A DNA stretch of 64,000 bases from Nocardioides euryhalodurans. Its GTDB lineage: Bacteria > Actinomycetota > Actinomycetes > Propionibacteriales > Nocardioidaceae. The notes below the pieces were generated by a model. It was given only the letters and a program-made list of their open reading frames with translations, did no database searches and was not told the DNA's origin. A program made the translations under genes and the position numbers. The DNA is taken from positions 3,536,501 through 3,600,500 of the forward strand of contig NZ_CP038267.1 of NCBI RefSeq assembly GCF_004564375.1, in the 5' to 3' direction. Below, in pieces: positions 36,598-46,072 of this stretch; positions within the stretch are counted from its first letter, which is position 1; each line of letters opens with the position of its first letter.

Positions 36598-37397
36598 GCA
36601 CGCAGCACGTCGAGCGTGATCTGGTCGCGCTCCTCCACCGCCACGCGGAGGACGCCATGAACGACACCGACACCCAGACCGAGCTCCAGGCCTTCCGCGA
36701 CGCGGTCGCCGGCCCTGCAGGCACGCGCCCGCGGATTGTTCGCTGGCTCGCGATCGGCGCCGCGGCAGCCCTGGTCGTCGTCGCCGTCACGGCGGTCGCG
36801 CTGTGGGGCCCCGGCCCCGCCGAACGACCCGAGCCCGCCCCCGCCGTTCCCGGCCAGGACCGTGCTGCCGACCGGGCGACCGCCGAGGAGTTCGCGGCGG
36901 CGTACGCCGACCTCGACGCCGACCGGATGGCCGACCTCATGGCCGACGGGGTGCAGCCGTGGGACACCTGGCGCTCGACCCTGCAGCGCGACGTGGCCTG
37001 GGACGTCGAGCGCATGATGCAGCCGTGTCGGCGTACCGCCGAGGCCACGGAGGGCGTCGTCTTCACCTGCCCCTACTCGATGCACCTGAGGGGCTCGGAG
37101 GAAGTCGGACGGGGGCCCTTCGGGGACAACACCGTCGAGGTCGTGGTGCAGGACGGTGAGGTCACGCTTGCCGACTACACCCAGCTCGTGGAGTTCAACG
37201 GGGTCACCGCGCATCTCGCGAAGGTGGACCGCTGGATCGCGGAGAGCCACCCGGAGGACGTGGCGTTCCTGCGCAGCCATTCGGCGTCCGGCAAGACGGT
37301 GGACCTGGGGCTGAGCGAGTCCGAGTGGTCGAGGTGGACGCGGCTGACGCAGCGCTACACCGACGAGTACGTCGCCGACGTTCGGTCCGGCTCCTAG
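36594..37397 (+). CDS. Single-pass membrane protein, probable anti-sigma partner
   Basis: A 267-residue protein with a cytosolic N-terminus of about 45 residues, one membrane helix (about 46-68) and an extracytoplasmic domain of about 190 residues that has two cysteines (MQPCRRT and FTCPYS) and helical, SnoaL-like text (DRATAEEFAAAYADLDADRMADLM). The short cytosolic part would hold the sigma factor; the outer domain would sense. No zinc-binding anti-sigma motif (HxxxCxxC) is visible. Coupling to the sigma gene is the main evidence. Confidence 0.65.
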   Translation: MSTQHVERDLVALLHRHAEDAMNDTDTQTELQAFRDAVAGPAGTRPRIVRWLAIGAAAALVVVAVTAVALWGPGPAERPEPAPAVPGQDRAADRATAEEFAAAYADLDADRMADLMADGVQPWDTWRSTLQRDVAWDVERMMQPCRRTAEATEGVVFTCPYSMHLRGSEEVGRGPFGDNTVEVVVQDGEVTLADYTQLVEFNGVTAHLAKVDRWIAESHPEDVAFLRSHSASGKTVDLGLSESEWSRWTRLTQRYTDEYVADVRSGS

Positions 37398-37399
37398 CA

Positions 37400-37420
37400 A
37401 CGCACCCCATCGGGGGGCGT
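37400..37420 (+). terminator. Terminator hairpin after sigma/anti-sigma pair
   Basis: ACGCACCCC / GGGGGGCGT form a 9-bp stem with one mismatch around a 3-nt loop, 3 nt after the stop codon. Confidence 0.5.
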
Positions 37421-37673
37421 GGTCGGGGAGCTGCTCGAACCCTGTGACGGTGCGGGACCACCGCCGGGGCACGCGGGGGCGGGGACGGCTGGGTCGATGG
37501 GAACAGCTGGTCCGGAAGCCAGGTGTCCCCTTCGACCCAGCGCTCGCGGCTGCCCGAACGTGGTCGCGCCCGAGGTTGCCGACTGCCGCGACCGCAGCCC
37601 GGGCTGCGGCGGCATGTCGGGGTCGTTCCCCGGAGCCTGAGCCTCTCGGCGACATCTCGTCGACGATCCGAGG

Positions 37674-37686
37674 CCACTGACAGTGG
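37674..37686. promoter_or_regulatory. Palindrome CCACT-GAC-AGTGG upstream of betB
   Basis: Five-base inverted arms around GAC, 56 nt before betB. A possible operator; short enough to occur by chance. Confidence 0.3.
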
Positions 37687-37741
37687 ACCGCGGCACCGCT
37701 GACGCGCCAGACTGATGCGCACACAACCTCAGAGGGAGGCC

Positions 37742-39250
37742 ATGGACACCCTGTTCATCGCCGGCGCCTGGCGACCGGCACGTGACTCGGGAACACGGAC
37801 CATCCACTGCCCAGCTGACGGCCGCGAGGTCGTCACCGTGGCCGAAGCGACAGCGGACGACGCTCGGGAGGCTGTGGCTGCTGCGCGCGCTGCCTTCGAC
37901 GCCGGCCCCTGGCCGCGCACCCCTGCCCCGGAGCGGGGGGCGCTGCTGCGGCGCCTGGCCGACCGGCTCGTGGCGGACCGCGACGAGGTCGCACGGCTGG
38001 AGTCGCTCGACACCGGCAAGCGGTTCGTGGAGTCCCAGATCGACGTCGACGACATCGAGGCGGTCTTCCGCCACTTCGCCGACCTCGCCACCGCCGAAGC
38101 CGGCCGCGTCGTCGACACCGGCATGCCCGACGTGTCGAGCCGGGTCGTCCACGAGCCGGTGGGCGTCTGCTCGCTGATCACGCCGTGGAACTACCCGCTG
38201 CTGCAGACCGCGTGGAAGGTCGCGCCGTGCCTGGTGGCCGGCAACACCTTCGTGCTGAAACCGAGCGAGCTCACGCCGAGCACCGCCATGTGGCTGATGC
38301 GGGCCCTGACCGACGTCGGGCTCCCCGACGGGGTCGCCAACCTGGTGCTCGGCGCCGGTGCGACCGCGGGGGCGCCCCTGGTCGAGGACCCGGACGTCGA
38401 CCTGGTCTCCTTCACCGGAGGCCTGGTGACCGGCCGCGCGATCATGGCGGCCGCCGCGCCCACCGTGAAGCGGGTGGCCCTCGAGCTCGGCGGCAAGAAC
38501 CCCAACGTCGTCTTCGCCGACGCCGACCTGCCGGCAGCGATCGACAACGCACTGACCGCGGTCTTCCTCGACTCCGGCCAGGTCTGCTCGGCCGGAGCAC
38601 GGCTGATCGTCGAGGCGAGCGTGCACGACCAGATGGTCGACGCGCTGGTCGAGCGAGCCCGCGACATCAGGCTGGGCGGGCCGTTCGACGACGACGCCGA
38701 GACCGGGCCGCTGGTCAGTGCCGCCCACCGCGCCAAGGTCGAGCAGTACGTCGCCGAGGCGCTCGAGGACGGAGCCGAGCTGCGCTGCGGGGGCGCCCGC
38801 CCCGAGGGCGCGGCGTACGACGACGGCTTCTTCTACCTGCCCACGATCCTCGACCACTGCGCCACCGACATGCGGTGCGTGCGGGACGAGTCCTTCGGTC
38901 CGGTGCTGACCGTCGAGACGTTCGAGGGGCCTGACCGCGACTCCGCGGAGGAGGCGGCGATCAGCCTCGCCAACGACACGGTCTACGGGCTGGCGGGCGC
39001 GGTGTGGACCGAGAACGCCGGGCGCGCCGAGCGGGTCGCCAGCAGCCTGCGGCACGGCACGATCTGGATCAACGACTACCACCCGTACGTGCCCGGGGCG
39101 GAGTGGGGCGGCTTCAAGCAGTCGGGCAACGGCCGCGAGCTCGGCCTCGCCGGACTGGAGGAGTACCGCGAGACCAAGCACATCTGGCACAACACCCGGC
39201 CGGCGCCCGCCGGTTGGTTCCCGGACCGCACGGGAGGGACGACCCAGTGA
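37742..39250 (+). CDS. betB: Betaine-aldehyde dehydrogenase
   Basis: A 502-residue NAD(P)-dependent aldehyde dehydrogenase that oxidises betaine aldehyde to glycine betaine. Catalytic Asn150 (TPWNYP), Glu248 (ALELGGKNP) and Cys282 (DSGQVCSAG) are in place. Assignment to betaine aldehyde rests on the following choline dehydrogenase and BCCT transporter genes and on the C-terminal [21 protein letters not shown] segment. ATG 37742 has GGAGG upstream. Its stop overlaps betA (GTGA). Confidence 0.92.
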   Translation: MDTLFIAGAWRPARDSGTRTIHCPADGREVVTVAEATADDAREAVAAARAAFDAGPWPRTPAPERGALLRRLADRLVADRDEVARLESLDTGKRFVESQIDVDDIEAVFRHFADLATAEAGRVVDTGMPDVSSRVVHEPVGVCSLITPWNYPLLQTAWKVAPCLVAGNTFVLKPSELTPSTAMWLMRALTDVGLPDGVANLVLGAGATAGAPLVEDPDVDLVSFTGGLVTGRAIMAAAAPTVKRVALELGGKNPNVVFADADLPAAIDNALTAVFLDSGQVCSAGARLIVEASVHDQMVDALVERARDIRLGGPFDDDAETGPLVSAAHRAKVEQYVAEALEDGAELRCGGARPEGAAYDDGFFYLPTILDHCATDMRCVRDESFGPVLTVETFEGPDRDSAEEAAISLANDTVYGLAGAVWTENAGRAERVASSLRHGTIWINDYHPYVPGAEWGGFKQSGNGRELGLAGLEEYRETKHIWHNTRPAPAGWFPDRTGGTTQ

Positions 39251-41016
39251 GCGAGAAGCACTACGACTACGTCGTCGTCGGGGGCGGCTCGGCCGGCTCC
39301 GCGCTCGGCAACCGGCTCTCCTCGGACCCCGGCACGAGCGTGCTGGTGCTCGAGGCAGGGCGCAACGACTCGATCCTCGACCCCTTCATCCACATGCCGG
39401 CGGCCCTGCCGTACCCCATCGGCAACAAGCTCTACGACTGGAAGTACGAGAGCGAGCCCGAGCCGCACATGGGGGGCCGGCGGGTCTACCACGCCCGCGG
39501 CAAGGTCCTCGGCGGCTCCAGCTCGATCAACGGCATGATCTTCCAGCGTGGCAACCCGATGGACTACGAGCGCTGGGCGGGGGAGCCGGGCATGCAGGAG
39601 TGGGACTACGCCCACTGCCTGCCCTACTTCAAGCGGATGGAGACCTGCCTCGCCGGCGCCGACGCATGGCGCGGCGGCTCCGGGCCCCTGGTCCTCGAGC
39701 GCGGTCCGGCGACGTCGCCGCTCTTCGGCGCCTTCTTCGAGTCGGTGCAGCAGGCCGGCTACCCGCTGACCGACGACGTCAACGGCTACCGCCAGGAGGG
39801 GTTTGCGAAGTTCGACCGCAACGTCCACCGCGGACGCCGGCTCTCGGCGGCGCGGGCCTACCTCCACCCGGTCATGCACCGCAAGAACCTCGACGTCGAG
39901 ACCCTCGCGCTCGTCACCGGCCTGCGGATGGAGGGCAAGCGGTGCACCGGCGTCGACTACACGCGGGGCGGGCGGTTGCACCGCTCCGTGACCGCCGGCG
40001 AGGTGATCCTCTGCGGCGGCGCGTTCAACAGCCCGCAGCTGCTGCAGCTGGCCGGCATCGGCGACCCCGAGCACCTCCGGTCCGTCGGCGTGACCACGGC
40101 GGTGGAGCTGCCGGGCGTCGGCGCCAACATGCAGGACCACCTCGAGGTCTACATCCAGCACGCGGCCACGCAGCCGGTCTCGATCGCGCCGTGGCTGGCC
40201 CACCACCACAAGCCGCGGATCGGCGCCGAGTGGCTCTTCGGCCGCCGTGGCGTCGGAGCGTCCAACCACTTCGAGGCGGGTGGCTTCATCCGCAGCAACG
40301 ACGAGGTGACCTGGCCGAACCTGATGTTCCACTTCCTGCCGATCGCGATCCGCTACGACGGCAGCAAGCCGGCCGAGTCCGACTACGGCGTCCACGGCTA
40401 CCAGGTCCACATCGGACCGATGTACGCCGACACCCGCGGCACCGTGAAGATCCGGTCGACCGACCCGCGCGAGCACCCCGCCCTGCAGTTCAACTACCTG
40501 TCGACGGAGAGCGACCGCCGGGAGTGGATCGAGATGGTCCGGGCGGCGCGCAACATCCTCGAGCAGCCGGGCTTCGCGGCGTTCAGCGGCGGGGAGATCT
40601 CGCCCGGACCGTCGGTGGAGACCGACCAGGAGATCCTCGACTGGGTGGCCCGCGACGCGGAGACGGCGCTGCACCCGTCGTGCACCGCGAAGATGGGCAC
40701 CGACGACGCGGCGGTCGTCGACCCGGCCACGATGCGGGTCCACGGCACGGAGGGGCTGCGGGTCGTCGACGCCTCGGTCTTCCCGTTCGTGACCAACGGC
40801 AACATCTACGCGCCGGTGATGATGGTCGCCGAGAAGGCCGCCGACCTGATCGCGGGGAACACCCCGCTCCCCGCAGCCGAGGTCCCGTGGTACCGGCACG
40901 GTCGCGGCGACCCGCCGTACCCGCCGGGCGATCCCCGCAACGACGCCTGGGACACCCACGAGCTGCCGAGCGCCGCGGGCGCCCGACCCGCCCCGAGAAG
41001 AGGAGAGCACGCATGA
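39247..41016 (+). CDS. betA: Choline dehydrogenase
   Basis: A 589-residue GMC-family flavoprotein that oxidises choline to betaine aldehyde. FAD site [19 protein letters not shown] signature 1 [20 protein letters not shown], signature 2 [15 protein letters not shown] and the active-site His in [10 protein letters not shown] are present. The C-terminus has a Pro-rich tail of about 40 residues longer than usual BetA. Coupled to betB and betT by 4-nt overlaps. Confidence 0.93.
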   Translation: MSEKHYDYVVVGGGSAGSALGNRLSSDPGTSVLVLEAGRNDSILDPFIHMPAALPYPIGNKLYDWKYESEPEPHMGGRRVYHARGKVLGGSSSINGMIFQRGNPMDYERWAGEPGMQEWDYAHCLPYFKRMETCLAGADAWRGGSGPLVLERGPATSPLFGAFFESVQQAGYPLTDDVNGYRQEGFAKFDRNVHRGRRLSAARAYLHPVMHRKNLDVETLALVTGLRMEGKRCTGVDYTRGGRLHRSVTAGEVILCGGAFNSPQLLQLAGIGDPEHLRSVGVTTAVELPGVGANMQDHLEVYIQHAATQPVSIAPWLAHHHKPRIGAEWLFGRRGVGASNHFEAGGFIRSNDEVTWPNLMFHFLPIAIRYDGSKPAESDYGVHGYQVHIGPMYADTRGTVKIRSTDPREHPALQFNYLSTESDRREWIEMVRAARNILEQPGFAAFSGGEISPGPSVETDQEILDWVARDAETALHPSCTAKMGTDDAAVVDPATMRVHGTEGLRVVDASVFPFVTNGNIYAPVMMVAEKAADLIAGNTPLPAAEVPWYRHGRGDPPYPPGDPRNDAWDTHELPSAAGARPAPRRGEHA

Positions 41017-43067
41017 GCACCGACACCAGGGCGGTCCCCGAGACCCCGGCCGAGCAACCCCGGCGCAGCGGACTCTTCAGCGGACCACCGGTCAAGTGGC
41101 CGGTCTTCGGCGCCTCGTTGCTGGGCGTCGTCGCCGTCGCGATCTGGGCCATCGCGACCCCGGACTCCGCGTACGCGACGATCTACGACTGGACCGTCTG
41201 GGTCGGCGGCGCCTTCGGCTGGTTCTACATCGCCCTCGGCACCGCCATCTTGGTGTTCGTCCTCTACCTCGGCATCTCGCGCTTCGGCACGATGCGGCTC
41301 GGTCCCGAGCACTCGCGTCCGGAGTTCTCGACCTTCGCGTGGGCGTCGATGCTGTTCGCGGCCGGCATCGGCACCGACGTCATGTTCTTCTCCGTGGTCG
41401 AGCCCGTCACCCAGTACGTCGCCCCACCGGTCGGCGACGGCGGGACGGTGCAGGCGGCCCGTGACGCCACCGTGTGGACGCTCTTCCACTACGGCATCAC
41501 GGGCTGGGCGATGTACGCCCTGATGGGCATGGCGCTCGGGTTCTTCGCCTACCGGCTCAACCTGCCGCTCGCCGTCCGCTCCGCGCTCTACCCGATCTTC
41601 GGCAAGCGCATCGACGGGGTGCTCGGCCACGCGGTCGACACCGCGGCCGTCCTCGGCACCGTGTTCGGGGTGGCCACCAGCCTCGGCATCGGCGTGGTCT
41701 TCCTCAACATCGGCCTCAACGAGCTGTTCGGGGTGCCCGTCGGGCTCGGCGCCCAGATCGGCCTGGCCGTGCTGGCGATCACGATCGCAGCGATCTCCGC
41801 GACCACGGGCGTCGACAAGGGCATCCGGTTCCTCTCCCAGCTCAACGTGCTGCTCGCGCTGTCGCTGGCCGGCTGGGTGCTCGTCACCGGCAAGACCCAG
41901 CTGCTGCTCGAGGGCGTCGTCATGAACGTCGGCGACTTCGTCGCCTCGTTCCCCGGCCTGACGATGGACACCATGGCCTACGACCAGGCCAACGAGTGGA
42001 TGAACCTCTGGACGCTCTTCTTCTGGGCGTGGTGGGTCGCCTGGGCGTCGTTCGTCGGCCTGTTCCTGGCGCGCATCTCGCGGGGCCGCACGATCCGGCA
42101 GTTCGTCGCCGGGACGATGGTGATCCCGTTCGCCTACATCGTGATGTGGGTCTCGATCTTCGGCAACGCAGCGCTCGACCGCGTCCGTGGCGGCGACGAG
42201 GCGTTCACCGAGGCCGCGCAGAACTACGACGGACGCGGCTTCTTCATGCTGGTCGAGCAGTACCCCGCGTCGGGTGTGGTGATCGCGGTGGCGACCTTCG
42301 TCGGCCTGCTGTTCTACGTCACCTCCGCCGACTCGGGCGCACTCGTCATGGCCAACCTGTGCTCGCGACTGCGCCATGTCCAGGAGGACGGCGCCGCGTG
42401 GCAGCGGATCGTCTGGGCGGCCGTCACCGGCCTGCTGACGATCTCGGTGCTGGCGGTGGGTGGGATCTACGCCCTCCAGTACGCCACGGTGATCATGGGG
42501 CTGCCGTTCGCGATCGTGATGATCCTGGTGATGTGGGGGCTCTACAAGGCGATGCGGCGCGAGCTGCAGCGCGTGGAGTCCGGCGGCGGCGTCCACCACC
42601 GACCCGCGCCGGGGCCGGAGGACCGTGAGTCGTGGCGGTCCCGGATCGCCCGGGTGACCAACTTCGTCGACCGCGACGACGCCGAGCGGCACCTCGACAC
42701 CGTCGTCGCGCCGGCGCTGACCGAGGTGGCCGCGGAGCTCCAGGCGCGCGGCGTCAACGCGACCGCGGTCCAGGGGGTGGCGGAGCCCTCGGAGGACGAC
42801 GAGCACGGCGGCCGCTACGTCGAGCTGCGGGCCGACGACACCGAGCACCCGGAGCACCCGTTCCGCTACCGGGTGCAGGTGACCATGTCGCCGGTGCCGA
42901 CCTACGGCGGCCGGATGATCGGCGACCGCGACCAGTACGCCAAGCTCGACGTCCACCTCGACACCGGGGCCCAGGACTACGACGTGATGGGCTACCGCGA
43001 GTCGCAGATCATCCACGACTGCCTCGACGAGTACGAGCGGCACCTGGAGTTCCTGCGGATGGAGTGA
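41013..43067 (+). CDS. betT: BCCT-family choline/betaine transporter
   Basis: A 684-residue transporter with twelve helices of the betaine-carnitine-choline family. The helix 8 motif [20 protein letters not shown] (aromatic box) is clear, and [10 protein letters not shown] and [15 protein letters not shown] are typical. A long cytosolic C-terminal part (about 160 residues) is BetT-like and may act as osmosensor. Coupled to betA by ATGA, so choline uptake and oxidation are co-expressed for osmoprotection. Confidence 0.92.
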   Translation: MSTDTRAVPETPAEQPRRSGLFSGPPVKWPVFGASLLGVVAVAIWAIATPDSAYATIYDWTVWVGGAFGWFYIALGTAILVFVLYLGISRFGTMRLGPEHSRPEFSTFAWASMLFAAGIGTDVMFFSVVEPVTQYVAPPVGDGGTVQAARDATVWTLFHYGITGWAMYALMGMALGFFAYRLNLPLAVRSALYPIFGKRIDGVLGHAVDTAAVLGTVFGVATSLGIGVVFLNIGLNELFGVPVGLGAQIGLAVLAITIAAISATTGVDKGIRFLSQLNVLLALSLAGWVLVTGKTQLLLEGVVMNVGDFVASFPGLTMDTMAYDQANEWMNLWTLFFWAWWVAWASFVGLFLARISRGRTIRQFVAGTMVIPFAYIVMWVSIFGNAALDRVRGGDEAFTEAAQNYDGRGFFMLVEQYPASGVVIAVATFVGLLFYVTSADSGALVMANLCSRLRHVQEDGAAWQRIVWAAVTGLLTISVLAVGGIYALQYATVIMGLPFAIVMILVMWGLYKAMRRELQRVESGGGVHHRPAPGPEDRESWRSRIARVTNFVDRDDAERHLDTVVAPALTEVAAELQARGVNATAVQGVAEPSEDDEHGGRYVELRADDTEHPEHPFRYRVQVTMSPVPTYGGRMIGDRDQYAKLDVHLDTGAQDYDVMGYRESQIIHDCLDEYERHLEFLRME

Positions 43068-43088
43068 CTCCGCCCGGAAATGTAAGAG

Positions 43089-43120
43089 GCCCCGCAGGTG
43101 TCTCGGGTCACCTGCGGGGC
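43089..43120. terminator. Strong bidirectional terminator between betT and MFS gene
   Basis: GCCCCGCAGGTG (43089-43100) and CACCTGCGGGGC (43109-43120) form a perfect 12-bp stem with an 8-nt loop, between convergent genes. Confidence 0.8.
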
Positions 43121-43186
43121 TGACAGCAACTATGCACCCTCGATCCAAGGGCTGTCAGCACCCTCCGGCGATCTGTTGACGAGGTG

Positions 43187-44641
43187 TTACCGAACCGTTG
43201 ACCTCTCGGCCTCCAGGGGCCGCTCGTGCACCGGTGCGGCCCCCTCCGGAGCGGGTGAACGGCCGGTCCGGTGGATGTCCGGGATCGCCAGCGCGGCCAC
43301 CGAGGCGACCACCAGGCAGCCCGCCAGGACGAGGAACGCGACGGTGTACCCCGCCTCGTCCGGGAAGCCGGCGGGCCCGAGGTGGGCGGTGACGATGCCG
43401 GCGGTGACGGCCGAGCCGATCGAGCCGCCGATGGTGCGGATGTTGGCGTTCATGCCGCTCGCGACGCCGGTCTGGTGGGCGGGCACGCTGGCGATCACGA
43501 CCGAGGCGCTGCTCGAGATCACCAGGCCGGTGCCGAGGCCCTGCAGCGTGATGCCGACGAGCAGCTCGCCGGTGCTGCCGTGGAAGAGCGCCATGGCGAC
43601 GTACGACAGCGCGGAGAGGATCGTGCCGGTGAGGATCACGGGGCGGGCGCCGAAGCGCGCCATCAGCGGTGCGGTCAGGAAGCCGACGGCGAAGCTCCCG
43701 ACGGCCGAGGGGAGCAGCAACCGCCCGGACTCGGTGATCGAGGCGCCGAAGCCGTAGCCGGACGCCACCGGGGTCTGCAGCAGCTGGGGGAGGAACGCGA
43801 ACGACGCGAACATCCCGAACCCGACGAAGAGGGTGACCAGGTTGGTCGTCCACACGCCGCGCAGCCGCATCATCCGCATGTCGATCAGCGGGACCCGGAC
43901 GCGGGTCTCGAGCCGGACCCAGGCCGCGATCAGCGCGGCCGAGACGGCCAGCAGCACGAGCACGGCGGGGGAGGACCAACCCCACTTGTTCCCCTGGCTG
44001 ACCGGGAGCAGCAGCGTGAGCAGCCAGCCGGCGAGCAGCACGGCGGGGAGCAGCGGGAGCCGCTCGGGGGCACCGCGGGGCGACTCGGGGATCAGGGCGA
44101 CGGCCGCGACGGCCGCGACCGCGGTGACGACCATCGGCAGCCAGAACAGCCAGTGGTAGCCGAGGGCGTCGACGATCGGGCCCGCCACGACGATGCCGAA
44201 GCCGAAGCCGACCGCGGTGAGCGAGGCCAGCACGGACAGGGCGTTGGTCATCTTCGCGGTGAACTCGTCGCGGATGATCCCGAAGGACAGTGGCAGCACC
44301 CCGCCGCCGGCGCCCTGGACGACCCGCGCGGCGATCAGCCAGCCGATGCTCGGCGCGAGCGCCGCCATCAGGGACCCGACGGACAGGGCCACGAGCGTGG
44401 CGACCAGCATCCGCTTCTTGCCGACGACGTCGCCGATCCGGCCGAGCAGCGGGGTGGCGATGGAGGCAGAGAGCAGGTACGCCGTCAGCACCCAGGTCAC
44501 GGTCGACTGGTCGGTGTCGTACTCGACCTGGATCTGCGCCAGGACGGGGACGATCAGCGACTGCAGGAGCGCGAACGAACCCACGGCGACCGTGAGGACC
44601 GCGAAGGTGACGCGCTGCTGGCGACGGGTGGCGGGGGACAC
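43187..44641 (-). CDS. DHA2/EmrB-QacA-type MFS drug efflux transporter
   Basis: A 484-residue major facilitator with about 14 helices. Motif A reads GRIGDVVGKKRML, the helix 4 region AARVVQGAGGGVLPLSFGII, and motif C-like GFGFGIVVAGPIVDALGYHWLFW is typical of proton/drug antiporters. C-terminal 40 residues are polar. GTG start at 44641. A 21-bp palindrome at 44680-44700 lies 39 nt upstream and is a likely operator; no repressor gene is adjacent. Confidence 0.88.
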   Translation of the reverse strand: MSPATRRQQRVTFAVLTVAVGSFALLQSLIVPVLAQIQVEYDTDQSTVTWVLTAYLLSASIATPLLGRIGDVVGKKRMLVATLVALSVGSLMAALAPSIGWLIAARVVQGAGGGVLPLSFGIIRDEFTAKMTNALSVLASLTAVGFGFGIVVAGPIVDALGYHWLFWLPMVVTAVAAVAAVALIPESPRGAPERLPLLPAVLLAGWLLTLLLPVSQGNKWGWSSPAVLVLLAVSAALIAAWVRLETRVRVPLIDMRMMRLRGVWTTNLVTLFVGFGMFASFAFLPQLLQTPVASGYGFGASITESGRLLLPSAVGSFAVGFLTAPLMARFGARPVILTGTILSALSYVAMALFHGSTGELLVGITLQGLGTGLVISSSASVVIASVPAHQTGVASGMNANIRTIGGSIGSAVTAGIVTAHLGPAGFPDEAGYTVAFLVLAGCLVVASVAALAIPDIHRTGRSPAPEGAAPVHERPLEAERSTVR

Positions 44642-44679
44642 GCTGGAGGGGCTCCTGGGGGTGGTGCGGGCAGGACGCT

Positions 44680-44700
44680 GTGGTTGCCGGGGGCAACCAC
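44680..44700. promoter_or_regulatory. Palindrome GTGGTTGCC-N3-GGCAACCAC
   Basis: Perfect 9-bp arms with a three-base centre, upstream of the MFS gene and 50 nt past the ABM gene stop. Size and symmetry suit a TetR- or MarR-type operator; as RNA it could also terminate the ABM transcript. Confidence 0.6.
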
Positions 44701-44749
44701 TGCTCGAGCGTGGCTATTCCCCCTCGCGGCCCGGTGTCCCGGTGGGTGG

Positions 44750-45310
44750 TCAGCGGTGCAGCCACCAGGCGAGCCGGGCCGTCATGAACGGCAGGGCCAG
44801 GTAGGTCATCACCGGCGTCATCAGCAGGGTGCTGGTGAGCACCCGCAGCGCGACGTGGAGATCGGGGACGAACGCCCCCAGGGCGACCGTGGTGAGCAGG
44901 CTGAGTGGGAAGAACGCCAGCCAGATCACGGTGGCCTGCTTCCACCGCGGCGGTGCCGGCCGTACGCCGGGGGCCCGCTCCTCGACGTCGCGGCTCGTGG
45001 GCTCGTCGAACCAGCCCTCGATGCCGGTGCGGCGCTCCACCCGCGCCTCGACGACCCCGAGGTCCTGCGCGGCCCCCAGCCACCAGGCGCGCTGCGGGGA
45101 GGACTCCCAGGTCGCGAGCGCGTCGGCGTCGGCGAACCGGTAGAGCATGTGCCACTCCCGGGAGTCCGGCCCGGACTGCACCCACCCGGCCCCGAGGAAG
45201 CCGGGGAACTCGCCCGCGAGCGCGGTCCCCGCGCGCACCCACGCGGTCATCTCCGCCGACCGGTCGGTGTCGAGGTGGCGGGTGATGGAGACGGTCACGG
45301 GGGAGGACAT
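44750..45310 (-). CDS. ABM-domain protein with two C-terminal membrane helices
   Basis: A 186-residue protein. Residues 1-100 form an antibiotic-biosynthesis-monooxygenase (dimeric alpha-beta barrel) domain (SITRHLDTDRSAEMTAWVRA, EFPGFLGAGWVQ, EWHMLYRFADADALATWESS). Residues 125-186 hold two membrane helices. This ABM-plus-membrane form is seen in proteins of unknown role. ATG 45310; a CAGCCT box lies 7 nt upstream. Confidence 0.82.
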   Translation of the reverse strand: MSSPVTVSITRHLDTDRSAEMTAWVRAGTALAGEFPGFLGAGWVQSGPDSREWHMLYRFADADALATWESSPQRAWWLGAAQDLGVVEARVERRTGIEGWFDEPTSRDVEERAPGVRPAPPRWKQATVIWLAFFPLSLLTTVALGAFVPDLHVALRVLTSTLLMTPVMTYLALPFMTARLAWWLHR

Positions 45311-45369
45311 GCCGTCAAGGCTGGTCGGACGCGCGACGCCGGGGCAAACCCGCGACGCCGTGCGTCCGG

Positions 45370-46002
45370 TCACAACCCGTCGCCCGCGTTGCCGCAGACG
45401 ACGTCGAGGTAGCGGATCATCGCGAGCTCCATCGACGCGTCGTGCTCTCCCCCGAGGCCCGTGCGGACGTCGCCGAGCTCGTCGCGCCAGGTGACGGTGA
45501 ACGGCCGCGCGCTCGGCGTCCACTCGGTCGCGAGCCCGCAGTCCCCGGGGGTGAGCTCGAGGCGGACCCGCCCGGAGGACCGGTCGGCGGAGAGCTCGAC
45601 GGGGAGCGCGGGGACGTCGATCGCGAGGCTGCTGCCCGGTCGATGGATCCTCGTGACGGTCGCGGTGCCGGGACCACGACCGTGCAGGAGTGCGCCGTCG
45701 ATCCGGAGCGGGATGCTCTGGTCGTCGCCCAGCTGCTGCGGTCGAGCGGGCGCCACGACCCTGACGAGCACGAGCCGTACCTCGGGGTCGGCCACCTCCG
45801 TCGGTGCGGGCTCCGGCGTCGCCTCGCGAGGCGGGTCCTGCCACCAGAGGGCGGTGCCGACGCCGACGACGACACCGAGCGCGACGGCGCCGACGAGAGC
45901 ACCTCGACGCCGCCAGGCGGGCGGGAGCCTGTCGAGCAGCGGGGCGCGAGCGGGACCGCCGGCCAGGACCTCACGATCCGGAGGCCGCTCCGAGAAGCCC
46001 AT
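45370..46002 (-). CDS. Membrane-anchored protein of unknown function
   Basis: A 210-residue protein: cytosolic head of about 32 residues, one membrane helix (about 33-53: RGALVGAVALGVVVGVGTALWW), then an extracytoplasmic domain of beta-strand type (VRLVLVRVVAP, GTATVTRIHRPGSSLAIDVPALPVELSADR) with two cysteines, one near the C-terminus. I do not recognise the family. TACCGT lies 6 nt before the ATG. It precedes the ABM gene on the same strand. Confidence 0.65.
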   Translation of the reverse strand: MGFSERPPDREVLAGGPARAPLLDRLPPAWRRRGALVGAVALGVVVGVGTALWWQDPPREATPEPAPTEVADPEVRLVLVRVVAPARPQQLGDDQSIPLRIDGALLHGRGPGTATVTRIHRPGSSLAIDVPALPVELSADRSSGRVRLELTPGDCGLATEWTPSARPFTVTWRDELGDVRTGLGGEHDASMELAMIRYLDVVCGNAGDGL

Positions 46003-46008
46003 CCGAGC

Positions 46009-46014
46009 ACGGTA
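46009..46014 (-). promoter_or_regulatory. -10 box TACCGT, leaderless promoter
   Basis: TACCGT on the minus strand ends 6 nt before ATG 46002. Confidence 0.5.
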
Positions 46015-46072
46015 CGCGACCCGGAGGTCCGTGGCCGGGGCGTTCCCCGGCCCGCTGCCGCGCGCCCGGACC

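Larger units (their letters stand above)
37398..37741. other. 344-nt intergenic region before the bet operon
   Basis: I find no supportable gene here; short open frames lack protein-like composition and ribosome sites. It holds a terminator-like hairpin at 37400-37420 and a small palindrome at 37674-37686, and must carry the betB promoter. Confidence 0.6.

Noticed and set aside
37419..37640. 73-codon frame in the 344-nt gap before betB
   Set aside because: Gly/Pro/Ala-rich, no ribosome site, no promoter box and no coupling with a neighbour.
37394..39190. 598-codon minus-strand frame opposite betB, reaching into the intergenic region
   Set aside because: Shadow of the aldehyde dehydrogenase gene; no ribosome site and no domain.
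40806..43148. 780-codon minus-strand frame opposite betA-betT
   Set aside because: His/Arg/Asp-rich shadow of the BCCT transporter; no start signal and no family features.
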